Positions 53,394-57,726 of a stretch of DNA of 57,726 bases are shown in pieces. The notes beneath the pieces are model-generated. The model ran no database searches. It was given only the letters and a program-made list of their open reading frames with translations, and was not told the origin of the DNA. Numbering within the stretch: the first letter of the stretch is position 1; each line of letters begins with the position of its first letter. A program made the position numbers and the translations under genes. Source of the stretch: Rhizobium sp. Q54 (lineage in GTDB: Bacteria > Pseudomonadota > Alphaproteobacteria > ATCC43930 > CGMCC-115725); assembly GCA_945861155.1 (NCBI GenBank), contig CAMATN010000013.1:1-57726 (forward strand). The letters run 5' to 3'.

Positions 53394-54374
53394 ATGCAGC
53401 TTGGGATGATCGGCCTTGGCCGGATGGGCGGCAATATCGTGCGGCGGCTGATGCGCGCCGGCCATCACTGCGTCGTCTATGACAAGAGCGGCGACGCGGT
53501 GCGGGGGCTCGCCGGCGAAGGGGCGGCGCCGAGCCGGGACCTCGCCGATTTCGTGGCGCAGCTCGAAAAGCCGCGCGCGGTCTGGGTCATGCTGCCGGCG
53601 GGCGCGATCACCCACGGCACGGTCGTCGAGCTGGCCGGGCTGCTTGACGCCGGCGACACGCTGATCGACGGCGGCAACTCGCATTTCCACGACGATGTCG
53701 CACATGCGGAAATGCTCAACGCCAAGGGCATCCGCTATCTCGATGTCGGCACCAGCGGCGGCGTCTGGGGCCTCGAGCGCGGCTATTGCATGATGATCGG
53801 CGGCGACAAGGAATCCGCCGACCGCCTCGACCCGATCTTCGCGGCGCTGGCGCCGGGGCGCGGCTCGATCCCGCCGACGCCGGGCCGGGACGGGCGCGAT
53901 CCCCGGGTCGAACAGGGCTACCTCTATTGCGGCCCGGCCGGCTCCGGGCATTTCGTCAAGATGATCCATAACGGCATCGAATACGGGATGATGCAGGCCT
54001 TCGCCGAGGGCTTCGACATTCTGCGCAATGTCAACTCGCCGGCGGTGCCGGAGAACCGCCGCTATAAGCTGGAACTGGCCGATATCGCCGAAGTATGGCG
54101 GCGCGGCAGCGTCGTCTCGTCGTGGCTGCTGGACCTCACCGCGATAGCGCTCGCCGAGGATGCCGACCTCAAGGAATTCTCCGGCCATGTCGAGGATTCG
54201 GGCGAGGGTCGCTGGACGATCCAAGCGGCGATCGAGCAGGCGGTGCCGGCCGAGGTTTTATCCGCCGCGCTCTTTGCCCGCTTCCGCTCGCGCCAGGATC
54301 ACACCTTCGCCGAGAAGATCCTGTCGGCGATGCGCAAGCAGTTCGGCGGCCACCAGGAGCCGCCCAAGGGATAA
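53394..54374 (+). CDS. gnd: 6-phosphogluconate dehydrogenase, short form
   Basis: A 326-residue decarboxylating 6-phosphogluconate dehydrogenase of the short GndA/YqeC type. The cofactor loop is [16 protein letters not shown]. The substrate loop is [21 protein letters not shown] and the catalytic Lys is in [18 protein letters not shown] 53394 has AGGAG 8 nt upstream. zwf starts 4 bp after its stop, so the two oxidative pentose phosphate enzymes are co-translated. Confidence 0.92.
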   Translation: MQLGMIGLGRMGGNIVRRLMRAGHHCVVYDKSGDAVRGLAGEGAAPSRDLADFVAQLEKPRAVWVMLPAGAITHGTVVELAGLLDAGDTLIDGGNSHFHDDVAHAEMLNAKGIRYLDVGTSGGVWGLERGYCMMIGGDKESADRLDPIFAALAPGRGSIPPTPGRDGRDPRVEQGYLYCGPAGSGHFVKMIHNGIEYGMMQAFAEGFDILRNVNSPAVPENRRYKLELADIAEVWRRGSVVSSWLLDLTAIALAEDADLKEFSGHVEDSGEGRWTIQAAIEQAVPAEVLSAALFARFRSRQDHTFAEKILSAMRKQFGGHQEPPKG

Positions 54375-54378
54375 AAAT

Positions 54379-55938
54379 ATGGACAGCGGGCTCGATTCTC
54401 CGGCTGGCCGGCCGCAACGCGGGCACCGGGCGCCGCCCTGCGCGATGGTGATCTTCGGTGCGAGCGGGGACCTGACCAAGCGCCTGTTGATGCCGGCCCT
54501 CTACAACCTGGTCCGAGCCCGTCGGATTCCCGACCATTTCGCGGTGATCGGAATCGATCGCTCCGAATGGTCGGAAGAGAATTTTCGCGCCCATCTCGCC
54601 GAGGGGGTGCGCAGCTTCGTGTCCGATACCGCGGCGGGTGCGATCACCGAGGCCTTCGACGCCGATACCTGGGATTTCCTCGCCCAGCGCATGACGCACA
54701 TCGATGGCGATGCGACCAACCCCGAGCTCTATGTCAGCCTCGCCCAGGAACTCAAATCAGCCGAAGCCGAATACGGCACCGCCGGCAACGTGATCTTTTA
54801 TCTCGCGGTCGCCAGCTCGCTGTTCGGCACGATCGTCGAGCGGCTTGCCGAAGCCGGGCTCACCGAGGAGAAAGACGGCGCCTGGCGCCGCATCATCATC
54901 GAAAAGCCGTTCGGCACCGACCTGCCCTCGGCGCGCGCGCTCGATGCCCGCATCTTGAAGGTGGTGTCGGAATCGCAGATCTACCGGATGGACCATTTCC
55001 TGGGGAAGGAGACGGTCCAGAACATCATGGTGCTGCGCTTTGCCAACGGCATCTTCGAGCCGCTGTGGAACCGCGACCACATCGATCACGTGCAGATCAC
55101 GGTGGCCGAGACGGTCGGGGTCGAGCGCCGCGCCGCCTTTTACGAGGCGACCGGCGCGTTGCGCGACATGGTCCCGAACCACGTCTTTCAGCTGCTGAGC
55201 CTGACCGCGATGGAGCCGCCCAACTCGTTCGCCGCAGATGCGGTGCGCACCGAGAAGGACAAGGTGCTCGAAGCCGTTCTGCCGCTCGCCGGCGACGATT
55301 CCAGGCGCAACGTCGTGCGCGGGCAATATACCGCCGGGATCGTCAAGGGCCAGCCGGTGCGGGCCTACCGCGACGAGGACGGCGTCGCACCGGACAGCAT
55401 GGCCGAGACCTATGTCGCGATGCGGCTCGGCATCGACAATTGGCGCTGGGCCGACGTGCCGTTCTATCTGCGGACCGGCAAGTCGCTGACCCGGCGCACG
55501 ACCGAGATCGCGATCCAGTTCAAGCGCGTGCCGTTCGCGCTGTTCCGCGACACCCCGGTCGACGCGCTGACCCCCAATGTGCTGGCGTTGCAGATCCAGC
55601 CCGACGAGGGGATATCGCTGCAATTCGGCGCGAAGAAGCCGGGGCCCGAGATCAGCCTCGGCGGGGTGCGGATGGATTTCCGCTATCGCGATTATTTCCA
55701 CACCGAACCGAGCACCGGCTACGAGACGCTGGTCTATGACTGCATGATCGGCGACGCGATGCTGTTCCAGCGCGCCGACAGCGTCGAAGCGGGCTGGGCG
55801 GTGGTGCAGCCGGTGCTGGATCTGTGGCAGAACGACAGAAGCGTGCCCCTCGAATTCTACCCCGCCGGCACCGCCGGCCCGGACGAAGCCGAACAGCTGC
55901 TGTGGCGTGGCGGCCGCAAGTGGCGCCCGATCAGCTGA
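54379..55938 (+). CDS. zwf: Glucose-6-phosphate 1-dehydrogenase
   Basis: A 519-residue G6PD supplying NADPH. The cofactor motif is FGASGDLTKRLL and the active-site motif is RMDHFLGKETVQN (RIDHYLGKE type), followed by the EKPFG strand. ATG 54379 follows AAGGGA. It carries a roughly 20-residue low-complexity leader (MDSGLDSPAGRPQRGHRAPP) before the conserved start; a shorter start would lose little. It ends the tal-pgi, gnd, zwf cluster. Confidence 0.93.
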   Translation: MDSGLDSPAGRPQRGHRAPPCAMVIFGASGDLTKRLLMPALYNLVRARRIPDHFAVIGIDRSEWSEENFRAHLAEGVRSFVSDTAAGAITEAFDADTWDFLAQRMTHIDGDATNPELYVSLAQELKSAEAEYGTAGNVIFYLAVASSLFGTIVERLAEAGLTEEKDGAWRRIIIEKPFGTDLPSARALDARILKVVSESQIYRMDHFLGKETVQNIMVLRFANGIFEPLWNRDHIDHVQITVAETVGVERRAAFYEATGALRDMVPNHVFQLLSLTAMEPPNSFAADAVRTEKDKVLEAVLPLAGDDSRRNVVRGQYTAGIVKGQPVRAYRDEDGVAPDSMAETYVAMRLGIDNWRWADVPFYLRTGKSLTRRTTEIAIQFKRVPFALFRDTPVDALTPNVLALQIQPDEGISLQFGAKKPGPEISLGGVRMDFRYRDYFHTEPSTGYETLVYDCMIGDAMLFQRADSVEAGWAVVQPVLDLWQNDRSVPLEFYPAGTAGPDEAEQLLWRGGRKWRPIS

Positions 55939-55972
55939 TGCTGCGCGTTGCTTGTCATCGCGGCGATGATCC

Positions 55973-57726
55973 TTACTTCGAGAGCGCGACGAAGACGCCG
56001 TCCCAGTCGGCGGCCGGCGGATTGTCGGCGAAATACGCCAGGCGCTCCTCGTAGAGATCGTAGAGCCCCTCAAGCCGCGCATCCTGACCCCGGCATTGGA
56101 CCAAGGCGGCGCGGGCGCTCGCCCAATCCTGCCCGCGGTAGTGCGCCAGCATCGCCCTGTGGCGTTCCGCGAGCGCGCTGAACCCGGCCGAGCGCGCATG
56201 GGCCGAATCGCCGAGCAGCGTATAGATACGGACCGCGTCCTCCTTGCCCTTGACCGCGATCAGGTCGAGTTCCAGCGCGGCCCAGGACGGGGCGGCGGCG
56301 CGCGTCGCCTCGCTGACGACGATCGCCAGCCCGTAGGTCTTGCTCTGGCCCTCGAGGCGCGAGGCGAGGTTCACCGCATCGCCCATCGCGGTGTACGAAA
56401 AGCGCTCGTCGGAACCCATGTTGCCGACAACGCACTCGCCGGTATTGAGGCCGATTCCGATATGGATCGGGTGGAAAACGCGGTTTTCCGCCTCGGCCTC
56501 GACCACCAGATCGCGGTTGATCCGGTCGAGTTCGGCGAGCATCGCCAGCGCGCTGTCGCAGGCGTGGTCGGCGTGGTCCCAATCGTCGAGCGGCGCGTTC
56601 CAGAACGCCATCACGCAATCGCCGATATATTTGTCGATCGTACCCTGGCGCGCCATGATCAGCTTTGTCATCGGACTCAGAAAGCCGCGGTTGATCAGCC
56701 GGCTGAGGCCCTGCGGGTCGGCCTTGAAACTCTCCGAGATCGAGGTGAAGCCACGAATGTCGGAGAACATGATCGTCAGCATGCGGGTCTCGCCGCCGAG
56801 CTGCAGGCGCTCGGGATGGGCCGCCAGCGCGTTGACCAGATCCGGGGCGAGATAATGTCGGAACGCCGATTGGACGGCCCGGCGCTGGCGATCGACAAAG
56901 CCGTAGCGGAACAGCAGCACGCCGGCCGTCGCCGCGGTCAGCGCGGCGACCGGGACCACCAGCGGCAGCCACAGCCCGTGCGCGAAGGCGAGTTGCGCGC
57001 CCCCCGCCCAGCCGAGGAGCGGCACGGTTCCGCCGAGCAGCGCCAGCCGGGTCGGCAAGAACGCCGCCGCGATCCCGGCCGCGACGGCCAGCACCGCGAC
57101 CAGCCCGATCACGATCGACGGCCAGGGCGGCGGGTTGTCACGGATGAAATCGCGCGCCAGGATCGTGTCGACGATATTGCCGAGGCGCTCGGTGCCGGGG
57201 ATCGGCGTGTGGCCGAACGGACCGGGATAGGCGTCCGAGCTGCCGGTGAACGAGGCGCCGATCAGCACGATGCGATCTTTGAACAGAGCGGCATCGAGCT
57301 TTCCCTCGAACAGGTCGGCAAAGGAATAAGTCGGGATCGTGCGCGCCGGTCCGCGATAATTGATGAGGAGCCGCATCCCCGGGTCGGTGGGGATCAGCCT
57401 ATCGCCGAGCCGTACCCCTTCGCCGAGCGCCAAGCCGATTTCGCTCCACGGCAGCCCGAGATAGGAAGCGGCGGCGCGGAGCGGCAGCGACGCGACGAAA
57501 TCGCCGCCGAACGGCAACGCCAGATAGTCGTATCGGGGCGCGCCGTCGAGGTCGAAGGCCATGTTGACATGGCCAAGACCGGCGGCGGACTCGGCCAGCA
57601 CCGCGATCGGCAGCAACGCCGCGGTCGGTTGCAGCGGGAAAAACGGCTCGATCGGGCTCTGGTCCAGCTTCAGATACGCCTGTTCGGCTAGCACCGGCGG
57701 CGCGTCCTCGGCGGGCCCTTTGAACA
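55973..57726 (-). CDS. CHASE2-domain class III nucleotide cyclase, 5' end cut by the window
   Basis: Partial protein of at least 584 residues; the frame stays open to the right edge, so the N terminus is outside. It has a CHASE2-type sensor (about the first 180 visible residues), then a set of hydrophobic helices (about 200-270), then a class III cyclase domain. Metal-binding Asp residues are seen in FSDIRGFTSISE and YIGDCVMAFWNAP. The adenine-recognition Lys is in IDKYIGD and the Asp in YTAMGDAVNLASRLEG, favouring adenylate cyclase. The C-terminal helix may be a small regulatory part. Confidence 0.85.
   Translation of the reverse strand, partial: FKGPAEDAPPVLAEQAYLKLDQSPIEPFFPLQPTAALLPIAVLAESAAGLGHVNMAFDLDGAPRYDYLALPFGGDFVASLPLRAAASYLGLPWSEIGLALGEGVRLGDRLIPTDPGMRLLINYRGPARTIPTYSFADLFEGKLDAALFKDRIVLIGASFTGSSDAYPGPFGHTPIPGTERLGNIVDTILARDFIRDNPPPWPSIVIGLVAVLAVAAGIAAAFLPTRLALLGGTVPLLGWAGGAQLAFAHGLWLPLVVPVAALTAATAGVLLFRYGFVDRQRRAVQSAFRHYLAPDLVNALAAHPERLQLGGETRMLTIMFSDIRGFTSISESFKADPQGLSRLINRGFLSPMTKLIMARQGTIDKYIGDCVMAFWNAPLDDWDHADHACDSALAMLAELDRINRDLVVEAEAENRVFHPIHIGIGLNTGECVVGNMGSDERFSYTAMGDAVNLASRLEGQSKTYGLAIVVSEATRAAAPSWAALELDLIAVKGKEDAVRIYTLLGDSAHARSAGFSALAERHRAMLAHYRGQDWASARAALVQCRGQDARLEGLYDLYEERLAYFADNPPAADWDGVFVALSK

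Overview
The window is high-GC DNA that reads as the chromosome of a metabolically versatile alphaproteobacterium, probably a soil or freshwater heterotroph. The clues are the fused two-domain dCTP deaminase, the aerobic CO-dehydrogenase-like coxGSLMD cluster, many oxidoreductases and CoA enzymes, and many short palindromic intergenic repeats (GTCCCGGCGAAAGCCGGGAC and relatives). The lineage is inferred from gene content and was not tested. Genes are tightly packed on both strands. I saw no rRNA, tRNA, CRISPR array, phage or complete insertion sequence.

Layout. 1-5662 (minus): a form II coxL-type molybdenum hydroxylase operon, read coxG, coxS, coxL, coxM, coxD, with a palindromic repeat between coxL and coxM. 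5759-10.7 kb: pyrF, whose start codon lies in a repeat; a frameshifted metallo-beta-lactamase-fold gene; a membrane histidine kinase; a lipoprotein. 11.0-15.2 kb (minus): GNAT, sulfurtransferase, AlaX-type tRNA editing protein, a 377-bp GIY-YIG nuclease cassette bracketed by perfect 30-bp inverted repeats, cysteine synthase and a cupin. 15.2-26 kb: a PemK/MazF-type toxin-antitoxin pair, dcd, a second sulfurtransferase coupled to a LysR regulator, an LLM flavin oxidoreductase, RidA, a methyltransferase, an MFS carrier, a diiron ferritin-like protein, a carboxymuconolactone-decarboxylase-like protein and a beta-hydroxyacid dehydrogenase.

26.1-39.5 kb is the most accessory-looking part. It holds a Phd-VapC pair coupled to an orphan hydantoinase A, a broken AbrB-VapC pair and a TumE-TumA pair whose frameshift joins toxin and antitoxin in one frame. 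Between them lie an SDR, a CoA transferase with GreB, a GlcG/HbpS-like secreted protein, a MetE-like protein, an alcohol dehydrogenase and an acetolactate-synthase-like ThDP enzyme. 39.5-50.3 kb: two Rieske dioxygenase alpha/beta pairs enclose an MFS carrier, an acyl-CoA dehydrogenase and two abutting genes of unknown function (44246-47338), followed by a threonine-aldolase-like gene. 50.4-55.9 kb: a pentose-phosphate operon (tal-pgi fusion, gnd, zwf). The right edge cuts a CHASE2 adenylate/guanylate cyclase.

The strongest candidates for something new are the repeat-bracketed GIY-YIG cassette and the unknown two-gene cassette between the dioxygenases. Three genes (MBL hydrolase, VapC, TumE) each carry one single-base frameshift. 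This is either real decay or base-level assembly error, and raw reads would decide.
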